Positions 1 through 7,138 of a stretch of 15,136 bases of DNA are shown one piece after another (position 1 is the stretch's first letter; each line of letters starts with the position of its first letter). The position numbers and the translations under genes were made by a program. This DNA is from Pseudolabrys sp. Lineage in GTDB: Bacteria > Pseudomonadota > Alphaproteobacteria > Rhizobiales > Xanthobacteraceae. The stretch is taken from the NCBI GenBank assembly GCA_029945495.1, contig JAQSCR010000435.1:1-15136 (forward strand). The letters run 5' to 3'. Below the pieces are notes generated by a model. It was not told the origin of the DNA. It did no database searches and saw only the letters and a program-made list of their open reading frames with translations.

Positions 1-13
1 CACGACGCGCGGA

Positions 14-1615
14 ATGGCTCTGCGTCGCCTTTGGCCTGCGGCGTTTGTCAACGCGCCGCTTGCAATCTCGACCAGTGACGGCGGAACGCTTCCGACTGCG
101 GGCCGCACCATCAACATCTCTGGATCATTCCCCGGTCGCAAAGAGTTCATCTACAGAGGCAACGCGAAGAACTTCCAAACGCTCACCCCGAACATTTGGG
201 ACGGCTCCGCCGCATCTACGCCGTTCGGTGCGGCCGGTTGGACGCACGTCGGATTCATGAGCGCGACCCCGAACAAGGGCGTTCAGACGTTCCGCGTGAT
301 GCATCCTGATCTCTCACAGGTGCTTTGTGCGGTCGAGATTGACGACGGCGTTGGCAAGACCATCAAGATCAACGGCACGACGGTGATGAGCACCGTCTCA
401 GAAGTTCCCAACGACACTCGGTTCCAAGTGATCGTCTCGCTCAAGGGCGGGCAGGCGGTGGTCACAATCCACAACCTATCGACGGACTCCAAGAACTCGC
501 AGATGGTGCGCACCTTCGCGGTGTCTTCGATCTACGTCGCTGGGAACGCGATCGGTCCTGCCAAGATCAACTCAACGTGCGCGGCGACTGCGAACGCTTG
601 GGTCGCTCACGGCGCTGTCGGGGTGTGGAGCAAGTTCTGCGTCGTCTCGGGCGACTCCTTCAGCTCCTCGGCGATCCTTGAGCAGTACGCGGTGTCAGGC
701 GTTGTCACTGGAACCAAGACCATCACCGTCGCCACGATGGGCACCCGAATCCCAACCGCAGGCGACAAGCTGTTCTGGACTGGATCGGCTGGTGCGGTGA
801 ACGACGGCGTCTACACGGTCGCTTCGGCGACGGCCACGACCATTGTGACGGTCGAAGTAATCCCCAACTCGAGTGCGACGGGAAGCATCGACCTCGTCTA
901 TCCGCGCTACCACACCACCTCGCAGCGGCTTGGTGTGTACATCCCCGCGACCGGCGACTGCGACGCTATTCCCGACCACTACGACCCTTGCCCGTTCGGC
1001 ATGGACGCGCTCGCAGGCTTCCACGAGCTTCTCAACATGGCTCGCTCAGGCGGCAAGATGAGCGAGGACATCGCGAACGTCCTGCCGCAATGCACCAACA
1101 TTCCGAACCCGTGGTTCATCGCTCAATGTTTTGTCGTCAACGACACCACCGCGACGGTGAGTGAATCGGCCATGAACACGCAAGCAATCAGCTTGGCAGC
1201 GCAGGCCAAAGCCTACGCACAGTGGGTGGTTGATCGTGGTGGGAAGATCGTTCTGACCGACGCGCCGAATAGCCCAGATGCGGGCGTTGTGATGAACGGC
1301 ACTGCAAACCGCTTTCGCCGCCGGACGATGGCACAGGTCAGCGTGCATTTGCCGAGACTGCTGGCTGACATCAAGGCTTCGGCTGGGTCCGTGCTCTACG
1401 CACCGATCATCCGAAGGCTTGATTCCAACGCCGTGATCATGACAGACGGACTGCACATCGACGCGTCGACTGGGGTGCTGTTGGGATACGAACTGCACGC
1501 ATCTTTGCAGGCGCTCAAGGGTGCAGACGGATTCAACACAGACGGATCAATCAAGGCTGTTGCGGCGTCTGGTGCTGGCCAGGGTGTGATGCGTTCGGTC
1601 ATGGGCACAGCGTGA
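14..1615 (+). CDS. Tail-associated SGNH/GDSL-type hydrolase
   Basis: A 533-residue protein with the signature blocks of the SGNH hydrolase superfamily (esterases that often deacetylate surface glycans). Block I is VVSGDSFS, with the likely nucleophile Ser215; a block III-like VVND has Asn376; block V is DGLH, with Asp478 and His481. Block II Gly was not located, and the usual Gly of GxND is replaced by Val. Residues 1-200 are beta-rich with no recognised domain. A Thr/Val/Gly-rich stretch at about 228-292 lies between block I and the rest and looks like a small fibre beta-domain inserted into the hydrolase. The frame is open to the window edge, so the ATG at 14 may be internal; no strong ribosome binding site is visible before it. 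The last two codons and the stop lie in the 117-bp repeat. In a tail locus this suggests a virion enzyme acting on host surface polymers (inference). Confidence 0.78.
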   Translation: MALRRLWPAAFVNAPLAISTSDGGTLPTAGRTINISGSFPGRKEFIYRGNAKNFQTLTPNIWDGSAASTPFGAAGWTHVGFMSATPNKGVQTFRVMHPDLSQVLCAVEIDDGVGKTIKINGTTVMSTVSEVPNDTRFQVIVSLKGGQAVVTIHNLSTDSKNSQMVRTFAVSSIYVAGNAIGPAKINSTCAATANAWVAHGAVGVWSKFCVVSGDSFSSSAILEQYAVSGVVTGTKTITVATMGTRIPTAGDKLFWTGSAGAVNDGVYTVASATATTIVTVEVIPNSSATGSIDLVYPRYHTTSQRLGVYIPATGDCDAIPDHYDPCPFGMDALAGFHELLNMARSGGKMSEDIANVLPQCTNIPNPWFIAQCFVVNDTTATVSESAMNTQAISLAAQAKAYAQWVVDRGGKIVLTDAPNSPDAGVVMNGTANRFRRRTMAQVSVHLPRLLADIKASAGSVLYAPIIRRLDSNAVIMTDGLHIDASTGVLLGYELHASLQALKGADGFNTDGSIKAVAASGAGQGVMRSVMGTA

Positions 1616-1722
1616 AAGGAAACGGGAACCCATGATGGTCATGAAGGCGAAGGTCGAAAGGCAGACCGAAGGCGGCGTTCAGATCGACGACGCGCGGGTA
1701 TCCGTGCCGAAGTCGTGGGCGA
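1606..1722. repeat. 117-bp perfect direct repeat, copy 1
   Basis: This stretch matches 7139-7255 base for base, at a constant offset of 5,533 bp. It holds the last codons and stop of the SGNH gene, a purine-rich ribosome binding site (GGAAACGGGA), and the first 30 codons of the membrane coiled-coil gene whose full version starts at 7165. Identity stops within GTGGGCGA, where this copy switches to sequence like the end of the gp10-like gene. Perfect identity beside clearly diverged flanks implies a recent duplication, ongoing gene conversion, or an assembly artefact. Confidence 0.97.
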
Positions 1723-1739
1723 ACACTTTGGAGGGTTGA
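1632..1739 (+). pseudogene. Chimeric 35-codon ORF: coiled-coil gene start fused to gp10-like gene end
   Basis: An intact frame of 35 codons starts at ATG 1632 with the same ribosome binding site as the gene at 7165. Residues 1-30 equal the N-terminus of the 127-residue membrane coiled-coil protein. The frame then ends in WANTLEG, matching the WANSLEV terminus of the gp10-like protein that ends at 8610. The join is in frame, at the TGGGCGA that both parent genes contain, so it looks like recombination at microhomology. The product would lack the transmembrane segment and coiled coil, so I call it a remnant, although it is placed to be translated. Confidence 0.85.
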
Positions 1740-1742
1740 CCG

Positions 1743-1846
1743 ATGACAGCATCTGGTGTGCGTGCGGGCAGGGCGTTCGTCGAGCTTGGTATCTACAGCT
1801 CCAAAATGCAGGCTGGCCTGAACGCAGCAAAGGCCCGAGCCCGCGC
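1743..1846 (+). pseudogene. Tape measure gene 5' remnant
   Basis: After a GGAGG-type ribosome binding site and the conserved TTGACCG spacer, a reading frame begins MTASGVRAGRAFVELGI and continues MQAGLNAAKARA. This is a clear but diverged copy of the tape measure N-terminus at 8614 (MAASASGVRAGKAYVELGV, then IQAGLNAARAK). The 8614 copy has a 6-base insertion and this copy has a 3-base insertion. Similarity fades after about residue 34, and the frame then runs through unrelated sequence to a stop at 1935-1937, inside the next gene. It is therefore the first few dozen codons of a second tape measure gene from a related phage, cut off by deletion. Confidence 0.8.
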
Positions 1847-1927
1847 GACCTGCACCCGATGGAGCGTGGCGAAGCGGAGATTCCGGGAAGCATCACGGAT
1901 CTCAAGATCCTTCTTGAAGGTGTGTAG
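1847..1927 (+). pseudogene. 3' remnant of a third, unidentified gene
   Basis: In another frame the sequence reads DLHPMERGEAEIPGSITDLKILLEGV and ends in TAG, directly abutting the ATG at 1928. The tight stop/start junction and the ordinary composition of these 26 codons suggest a genuine C-terminus of the gene that once preceded the LtfC-like gene. Upstream, the same frame is only a shadow of the tape measure remnant, so the true junction lies near 1840-1850. I do not recognise the family; there is no second copy in the window. Confidence 0.5.
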
Positions 1928-2281
1928 ATGGCACTGATCGTCCGCGACATCACGATCGACCAAGGCGCGACCTTCCAGAAGCACTATCGCTGGAAGGACG
2001 CCTCGGGCACCTACTACAACCTCACCGGCTGGACCGCGCGCATGCAGGTGCGAGACAAGTTCACGTCGGTCGGATTTCTCATCGAATTGACGACGGAGAA
2101 CGGTCGCATCGCGCTGTCCTCATCGGGCGACATCCAACTGACGATCGCAGCGACGGACACCAACGGCCTCACAGCGCCGAAAAGCGGGGTCTACGACTTG
2201 GAGCTCGTCTCGCCGAGCGGCGTCGTCACGCGCTTCAGTGAAGGCACCTGCCGCATCACGCCGGGGGTGACGCATGCCTGA
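1928..2281 (+). CDS. LtfC/BppU-like beta-sandwich tail protein
   Basis: A 117-residue protein that matches a common small phage tail family. It opens with an IVRDITIDQGATF motif, has a WKDASGTYYNLTGWTARMQVR strand pair (residues about 22-42), a TTENGRI segment (about 55-61), and ends with YDLELVSPSGVVTRFSEGTCRITP. I relate it to the LtfC/p132/Gp6-type beta-sandwich domain seen at the start of receptor-binding cassettes, from recall of the motif pattern rather than a search. Its role is probably a baseplate or fibre adaptor. The start abuts the TAG of the upstream remnant, and the 3' end overlaps the next gene by 8 bp, which implies translational coupling. It is the first intact gene of the inserted fibre block. 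Confidence 0.75.
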   Translation: MALIVRDITIDQGATFQKHYRWKDASGTYYNLTGWTARMQVRDKFTSVGFLIELTTENGRIALSSSGDIQLTIAATDTNGLTAPKSGVYDLELVSPSGVVTRFSEGTCRITPGVTHA

Positions 2282-2591
2282 AATCGAAGAGATCGTCACA
2301 GGCGTCGAGGTCATCGAGGTCGTCACCGCGGGTCCGCAGGGTCCCGCCGGTTCTGGCGGCGGTGGTGGCGGATGGCTTGACGATCTGGCTCCTTCGCCGG
2401 CAGGGACGTTTCCGTTCGCAACGGTGACGCTCGACGTCAAGGGCCGGACTCTCTCAGCGACCGCAGGCACCGACGTCGCGAGCGAGTCGACGCAGCAGTC
2501 GATGCAGAACGACATCACGCTCATCCTGAGCGCCGTCAACGGCCTCGCGACCAACGGCCTCACTGGCAACACCGTCACGGAGGAAGCCTGA
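2274..2591 (+). CDS. Short collagen-like tail fibre protein
   Basis: A 105-residue protein. The N-terminal part, EIVTGVEVIEVVTAGPQGPAG, resembles the start of many phage fibre subunits: a short strand followed by two or three collagen-type Gly-X-Y triplets. A run of six Gly and a Trp follow at about residues 28-34. The C-terminal half is Ser/Thr/Asn-rich, with a likely helical stretch (about 67-90). No enzyme motif is present. It overlaps the upstream gene by 8 bp and the downstream gene by one base (TGATG), so it is probably made in a fixed ratio with both. A trimeric fibre or connector role is inferred. Confidence 0.65.
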   Translation: MPEIEEIVTGVEVIEVVTAGPQGPAGSGGGGGGWLDDLAPSPAGTFPFATVTLDVKGRTLSATAGTDVASESTQQSMQNDITLILSAVNGLATNGLTGNTVTEEA

Positions 2592-3571
2592 TGTTCCTTG
2601 GCGGATACGACCCGGTCACTGATGACCTCTACGAGTACGACGGCTCCAACAGTGGTTGGCCGGTCGGCTGGAACGGCAATCACGCGCTGATGCCCTATCG
2701 CTATCAGTTGCAGTGGGTCGGTCTCGCGAAGCGAAAGGTCGCCGCAGATGGTGATGCGAACTACTACGGCCGCGCTGGTCTCATCACGCCGCCTCGACAG
2801 ATCCCGGGCGGGACGCCTGCAGCGCAACTGCCCAACTACTACACGTATCGCTACCCGTCGATGACGTTCCTCGGCACGAACTTCGCCGTGGGAGCCATGC
2901 ACTTTTGGGACGGCAACGTGACCGTTCGCAATCGACCGGTGACGGCAAACATCTGGGCGACTCCTGAGATCCGGTTCCTGATGGGTGATGGTGCGATCGA
3001 GACCCGCGCGAACGCGGACTTCCTCGGCAGCTACAACCAAGTCTCGTCGGTCGACGTCGCGATGAGCGACATGGGTGTGTTCGAGTACGCGGGTGCGAGT
3101 CCTGCTGTCGGCCCGTTCATGCCGACGGTGCGGATCGACACGTATCCGTTCCCGCTCGATGGATGGTTGCTCGAGCGGCAGGGTCGCGCGATCGCCTGTG
3201 CTATCGAGCCGCTCGGAGCGTCGTCCAACAAACCGAATCAGTCGATCTTCCGCGCGAAGTTCACGACGACCGGTCGCGAGCTGCAGGTCGCAGAGGGTGA
3301 CTCGGGCTCCGTCTTTGTCGCGGTGATCGACGGAGCGGTCCACTACGTCGGGCACCTGACGGGCGTCCTCAATCAGGTCACGCCACAGGGCATCGGGTAC
3401 GTGAACGTCGCTGCCAACCGGACGCTTCCAAGCGCCGCGTACTTCGCCTCGATCGGTCGCTCGTGGCCGGTCGTCAATCAACCGATCGACTATCCGCACG
3501 CCTCACAGGCGGCCCACGTCACTCTGCAGGCGGACCTTGCCACCATCAAGACTCGATTGGGGGTCACGTGA
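2591..3571 (+). CDS. Putative trypsin-fold serine protease in the tail fibre block
   Basis: A 326-residue protein carrying what looks like a complete chymotrypsin-type catalytic triad in the right order. Residues 94-106 (LGTNFAVGAMHFW) align with the GTxWVLTAAHC block, giving His104. Residues 153-158 (SVDVAM) resemble the D(I/V)AL block, giving Asp155. Residues 236-240 (GDSGS) are the nucleophile block, giving Ser238, followed by a VFVAVIDGAVHYVGHLTGV strand pair as in this fold. Spacings of 51 and 83 residues fit the family (45 and 93 in chymotrypsin). There is no signal peptide. About 75 C-terminal residues follow and end in a short helix. It could mature a fibre or degrade host surface protein; both are inference. 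The last four bases overlap the next gene as GTGA. Confidence 0.62.
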   Translation: MFLGGYDPVTDDLYEYDGSNSGWPVGWNGNHALMPYRYQLQWVGLAKRKVAADGDANYYGRAGLITPPRQIPGGTPAAQLPNYYTYRYPSMTFLGTNFAVGAMHFWDGNVTVRNRPVTANIWATPEIRFLMGDGAIETRANADFLGSYNQVSSVDVAMSDMGVFEYAGASPAVGPFMPTVRIDTYPFPLDGWLLERQGRAIACAIEPLGASSNKPNQSIFRAKFTTTGRELQVAEGDSGSVFVAVIDGAVHYVGHLTGVLNQVTPQGIGYVNVAANRTLPSAAYFASIGRSWPVVNQPIDYPHASQAAHVTLQADLATIKTRLGVT

Positions 3572-4950
3572 GCGCGTTCCTCTCTGGGGCGCTGCGGCTG
3601 CCCTACATCCTCCAGTTGAACTCTGAGAGCAGGCCCGACGCGACCGGCGTGCCTGACAACGCGCTCGTCTTCAACAGCTTCAACGGTCGACTTTTCCTGA
3701 GGCCGTCGTCGGACGCCCGAGGCGTCAAGGGCACGTCGTGGATCGAGCCAGGCATTGATCTGGCGATCAACGACCGGGCGACGTTCACGAGCCCGCTCTC
3801 GCTCGTCCTGAAGGACACGCCTGCTCAGCGATTCCAGACTGCAGGCATCGTGCGATTGACCGCGTGTCAGGTTGGGCGAATGTTCTACCTCGTCAATGCG
3901 TCTGGTAGCACGATCACGCTGCAATCGACCGACGGCACGAACCACTCCACCATCCGATCACTGGTCACGGGTGAAGCCGTCACGGTCATCCGGCAGGCTG
4001 GTTTCATCTCTGGAGCGATCCCCAAGTGGGAGATCACGTCGTCGACACGACCGGCAGCATCGGAGGTGCAGGGCCTCGGCGCTGCCGCACTGCTCGCAAC
4101 CGATACCGACATCACGCTCGCTGCCAACAGCGATACACTCTTGGCGACCCAGAAGGCGGTCAAGGCGTACGTCGACAACCTCGTGACGGGGCTTGCGTGG
4201 AAGCCTGCGGTGCGGGTCGCGACGACGGCCAACGGCACCTTCGCGACTGCGTTCCAGGATGGCTCGGTGGTCGACGGCGTGACGCTCGTGACCGGCGACC
4301 GCATCCTCCTGAAGAACCAGACGACCGCGACACAGAACGGTATCTACCGCGTCAACTTCGGTGCGTCGCCAACGCGAACGACGGACGCGGATGTTGGCGC
4401 TGAGTTGGTGAATGCAACGGTGTTCGTCTCAGAAGGCACGGCCAACGCCGACACTCAGTGGACCTGCACCAACAACACCACGATCACGATTGGCTCCACC
4501 AGCATCGCTTTCGCGCAAGTGAGCGGAGCGGGCACTTACTCGGCCGGAACCGGCCTGAGTCTCACGGGCAACCAGTTCGCGATCTCTGATGCGGAGCTTC
4601 TCGCGATTGCGGGCCTAACGAGCGCGGCCGACACCGGGTTCTACTTCAACGGCGCAGGAACGGCCGCGACGTTTGCGCTCACGTCGCTTGCTCGCACGCT
4701 TCTAGGCGGCAGTACGAACACCGCGATGCGCTCGACGCTCGGTGTCGTCATCGGCACGAACGTCCAAGCTTGGGACGCGGACCTCGACGCAATAGCGGCG
4801 CTTGCGCCAGCGAACGACGACTTCATTCAACGCAAGGCTGGAGCCTGGACAAACAGGACCGTCGCTCAGGTGCAGACAGACCTCGTCGCCGTCGGCGGAC
4901 TCTCCATTGGTCTCTCCCTCGCGCTCTCGGGCGCGAACATCCAGCCATAG
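3568..4950 (+). CDS. Phage tail fibre protein
   Basis: I start this at GTG 3568, which overlaps the preceding stop as GTGA and has a G-rich ribosome binding site (GGGGG) about five bases upstream; an earlier in-frame ATG at 3463 lies deep inside the protease gene. The product is 460 residues. Residues 1-160 form a beta-rich N-terminal domain. Residues 193-204 (ATQKAVKAYVDN) are a classic fibre hinge. Residues 210-318 carry the widespread fibre module with DGVTLVTGDRILLKNQT, QNGIYRV, TRTTDAD, AELVNATVFV and GSTSIAFAQ. Residues 319-340 (GAGTYSAGTGLSLTGNQFAI) form the typical connecting repeat. The tail is Ala/Leu/Gly-rich. This is the most confidently recognised structural fibre in the window and probably forms a trimeric host-recognition fibre. 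Confidence 0.9.
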   Translation: MSAFLSGALRLPYILQLNSESRPDATGVPDNALVFNSFNGRLFLRPSSDARGVKGTSWIEPGIDLAINDRATFTSPLSLVLKDTPAQRFQTAGIVRLTACQVGRMFYLVNASGSTITLQSTDGTNHSTIRSLVTGEAVTVIRQAGFISGAIPKWEITSSTRPAASEVQGLGAAALLATDTDITLAANSDTLLATQKAVKAYVDNLVTGLAWKPAVRVATTANGTFATAFQDGSVVDGVTLVTGDRILLKNQTTATQNGIYRVNFGASPTRTTDADVGAELVNATVFVSEGTANADTQWTCTNNTTITIGSTSIAFAQVSGAGTYSAGTGLSLTGNQFAISDAELLAIAGLTSAADTGFYFNGAGTAATFALTSLARTLLGGSTNTAMRSTLGVVIGTNVQAWDADLDAIAALAPANDDFIQRKAGAWTNRTVAQVQTDLVAVGGLSIGLSLALSGANIQP

Positions 4951-4958
4951 AAAGCACC

Positions 4959-5417
4959 ATGCCTCAGAACACGCTCCCCATCTTCACCAAAGTGCCCGAG
5001 GTCGTCGGCTCCATCTGGACCTCTTCACTCACCGCAAACACAAAGAGTGACGGCACAGGAACCATCGCAACGGACATGGTGAAGGCGTTCACGGGAGACG
5101 CTACCAACGGCTCCTTCGTCAACAAGCTGCGGTTCACTCCATCGGCCTCATTCGCGTCTACCGCGACGACTGCATCGGTCATCCGGGTCTACGCATCGAC
5201 GATCGCATCGGGAGCGACGACCCGCGCCGACACGTTCCTCATCGGTGAGTTCGCCGTCGCCGCACAGACCGCTGACGTGCCGACATCCGCAGTCAACTTC
5301 TTCGAGTTTCCCATCAACGCCGCCATCCCCGCCAATGCAACGATCCTCTGGTCGATGCACCATGCGGCGGCGGCGAACACGTCGTGGCAGTGCGTTGCCT
5401 TCGCTGGAGATTATTGA
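4959..5417 (+). CDS. Small tail-fibre-associated beta protein
   Basis: A 152-residue protein starting at ATG 4959, eight bases after the fibre stop. It opens MPQNTLPIFTKVPEV, followed by SLTANTKSDGTGTIATDMVKAF. This is a pattern I associate with small proteins beside phage fibres: an N-terminal extension, a DGTGT-type turn, then KLRF and VIRVYAS strands. The rest is a Thr/Ala/Ser-rich beta-sandwich sequence with no catalytic motif. Its stop overlaps the start of the next gene (TGATG), suggesting coupling. A fibre chaperone or fibre-tip subunit role is possible but inferred. Confidence 0.65.
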   Translation: MPQNTLPIFTKVPEVVGSIWTSSLTANTKSDGTGTIATDMVKAFTGDATNGSFVNKLRFTPSASFASTATTASVIRVYASTIASGATTRADTFLIGEFAVAAQTADVPTSAVNFFEFPINAAIPANATILWSMHHAAAANTSWQCVAFAGDY

Positions 5418-6349
5418 TGCCTAGCGGCTTTGGAGACATGAATGGACTCCCAAGCATCGGTGCGGACGTGCAGACGTTTCGCGCGTACTCGGCGTTCCAA
5501 TTCCAAGTGTGGAACAAGCCCAAAGGCAAGACGATGGGGTTCTTCCTTGTCGTCGGTGCTGGAGCGGGTGGCGGTGGTGGATTCACCGCTGCTGCTGGCA
5601 CAGCTCGCGGTGGCGGTGGCGGTGGCGGTTCTGGTGGTCTGTCTCGGTGCCTCATCCCACTGCAATTCGTACCCGACACGCTCTACCTCATGGTCCCACC
5701 CGGAGGCACGGGTGGAGCCGCCAGCGCTGGTGGTGTCGCACCATTGACGCGCACACTTGTTCAAGTGCAGCCGATCGTCAGCGCTGTGTACTACTTCCTC
5801 GCGTCAGGAGCAGCGGCGGCAGCAGGTGGTGGCGCAGGAACAGGTGGAGCAGGAGGAGCAGCGGGAGCGGCAGAGACCATCTCAACCTCGACGATCTGCA
5901 TCTTTTCCAACATGGGGAACACGACATTCCTCGCAGGTAAGGCTGGTGCCGCAGCCGGGGCGATCGGTGGCGCTGCTGGTGGAAACAACTCGATCCTCGG
6001 CGCAGCAGGTGGGCTCAACGGAGGAGCAGGTGGTGGGTCCACGCCCATTGCAAACACAGACTTCAACGGCGGCAACCAGACCGGCTCCGGCATCTTTCCG
6101 ACGCTTCTCGGTGGGCAGTCCGCTGGAATAACGCTCAACGGTCAACAGGGATCAGATTGGGTGCAGGCGGTGAACGGCATCTGGGTTCCGTACGGCGGCG
6201 CAGGCGGCGCGACCGCAGGCGCTTCGGGCACGGCAGGTCGAGGCTCGAACGGCGGCACCGGGTGCGGTGGCGGCGGTGGCGGCGGCGGAGTCACTGGCGG
6301 TGCTGGTGGCGACGGCGGCGGTGGACTAATCCAGATCACGTGTTGGTAA
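5417..6349 (+). CDS. Glycine-rich tail fibre/adhesin-like protein
   Basis: I take ATG 5417, which shares a base with the upstream TGA; an ATG 33 bases earlier would overlap the previous gene for no gain. The 310-residue product begins with a 40-residue non-repetitive head (FRAYSAFQFQVWNKPKGKT). Long Gly/Ala blocks then alternate with short ordinary segments, including runs of seven and eight Gly, and the protein ends GGGGLIQITCW. Many phage Gly-rich tip proteins share the order aromatic head, FLVVGAGAGGGGG start and GGGGLI-type end. Such Gly repeats can pack as polyglycine II helices, as in the T4-like phage S16 gp38 adhesin, with variable loops binding the receptor. An adhesin role here is inferred. 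The repeats use mixed Gly codons, with short GGTGGC tandem runs near 5610-5630. Confidence 0.75.
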   Translation: MPSGFGDMNGLPSIGADVQTFRAYSAFQFQVWNKPKGKTMGFFLVVGAGAGGGGGFTAAAGTARGGGGGGGSGGLSRCLIPLQFVPDTLYLMVPPGGTGGAASAGGVAPLTRTLVQVQPIVSAVYYFLASGAAAAAGGGAGTGGAGGAAGAAETISTSTICIFSNMGNTTFLAGKAGAAAGAIGGAAGGNNSILGAAGGLNGGAGGGSTPIANTDFNGGNQTGSGIFPTLLGGQSAGITLNGQQGSDWVQAVNGIWVPYGGAGGATAGASGTAGRGSNGGTGCGGGGGGGGVTGGAGGDGGGGLIQITCW

Positions 6350-6361
6350 CGCAACTCTCTC

Positions 6362-6379
6362 GCCGCGCACGTGCGCGGC
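6362..6379. repeat. 18-bp perfect palindrome between genes
   Basis: GCCGCGCACGTGCGCGGC reads the same on both strands. It lies 12 bp after the glycine-rich gene and 26 bp before the next start. It could form a strong GC stem, but only a weak T-rich stretch (TCACTCTTT) follows, so it is at best an imperfect terminator. A protein-binding site or mRNA-stabilising hairpin is equally possible. Confidence 0.5.
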
Positions 6380-6405
6380 TTCATCACTCTTTCGGAGACT
6401 CAACC

Positions 6406-6795
6406 ATGCAGAAGATCCTCGCATCTCTCGCCCTCGTCTCTCTCCTCGCCGCGTCGCTTGTTCCGCAGGTCGGAGCGAGTCCGCAATCGAGCCCGGCCAA
6501 CCCGAAGCTCTTCGTCGAGGTGAAGACCACTGCGCCCTTTCCGATCACCTCCACTGTCTTGGGCGACGCCAAGTCTTGTGCTCTTCGCACGAACGGCATC
6601 ACGCTCCAAGCAAGTGCCGACTCGGGCTCGTGGACGTTCGTCGCGACCGGAACGGACGCGAATCCGACCGTCGCAACGATCACGGCGAAGTACATGCCGG
6701 GCGGCGGTGTGCCCGGCTTTGATCGCACGGTCACTCTGACGATTCAGCCGGGCGAAACGATCACGGTCGGCGGCGTGCTCGCGACGCCGAAGTGA
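6406..6795 (+). CDS. Small secreted protein, unknown function
   Basis: A 129-residue protein with a textbook Sec signal peptide: MQK, a hydrophobic core at about residues 4-19, and a likely signal peptidase I site after VGA (24/25). The mature part is about 105 residues and beta-rich, with one Cys (in KSCALRT) and strands such as GSWTFVATGTDANPT and RTVTLTIQPGETITVGG. It resembles a small immunoglobulin-like or fibre-type fold but matches no family I can name. A signal peptide is unusual for a virion protein, so it may be a lysogenic-conversion (moron) protein or act in the envelope. It has its own 56-bp leader with a palindrome, so it may be a separate transcription unit. Confidence 0.7.
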   Translation: MQKILASLALVSLLAASLVPQVGASPQSSPANPKLFVEVKTTAPFPITSTVLGDAKSCALRTNGITLQASADSGSWTFVATGTDANPTVATITAKYMPGGGVPGFDRTVTLTIQPGETITVGGVLATPK

Positions 6796-6847
6796 TCCCC
6801 CACCAGTTCAACACGCTGCAGCATCAATCAACACAAGGGAAATGACC

Positions 6848-7105
6848 ATGCACTATCGCAACGGACGGCCAGCCAAGAACGGCGACACGGTCGTACAGAT
6901 CGGGACCAACGCGAAGAACGAGCCAACGATCGTCTCACTCGGAGTGCTGCACGATGCGATACCCGGCAACGACTATTGCAATGGATCAATCGCGCCGCTG
7001 CTCGTCACAAAGACGATGGCGTGTATGTGCGACTGCTTGCACATCGACGACGTCACTGCGCTGTTGAAGGAGAAGTCGCTTGATCGGCGTCCGGCCGGGA
7101 AGTGA
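6848..7105 (+). CDS. Small Cys-containing phage protein, unknown function
   Basis: I choose ATG 6848 over ATG 6842 because the AAGGGA ribosome binding site (6835-6840) is seven bases from 6848 and only one base from 6842. The product has 85 residues. It begins MHYRNGRPAKNGDTVVQIG, a small beta-domain-like start, and has a Cys cluster (YCNG, then ACMCDCLHIDD) that could bind metal. The C-terminus is helical and basic. It is cytosolic by appearance, with no membrane segment. I recall similar short HYRNGRPAKNGD-type proteins near phage lysis genes, but their function is unknown. It is the last gene before the second copy of the 117-bp repeat. Confidence 0.65.
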   Translation: MHYRNGRPAKNGDTVVQIGTNAKNEPTIVSLGVLHDAIPGNDYCNGSIAPLLVTKTMACMCDCLHIDDVTALLKEKSLDRRPAGK

Positions 7106-7138
7106 GTTCATCGGCCGCGATAGGTGAAGGAACAACGC

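Noticed and set aside
2120..3499. 459-codon open frame on the minus strand
   Set aside because: It is antisense to three well-supported coupled genes, is extremely rich in Arg, Asp and Val, and shows no domain; this is the usual shadow of GC-rich coding sequence.
3463..3567. Upstream in-frame ATG extension of the tail fibre gene
   Set aside because: It would overlap the protease gene by over 100 bp; GTG 3568 has a G-rich ribosome binding site and the GTGA overlap seen at other junctions here.
5608..5640. GGTGGC tandem repeats as a separate repeat element
   Set aside because: They simply encode poly-glycine within the Gly-rich protein; no array or spacer structure is present.
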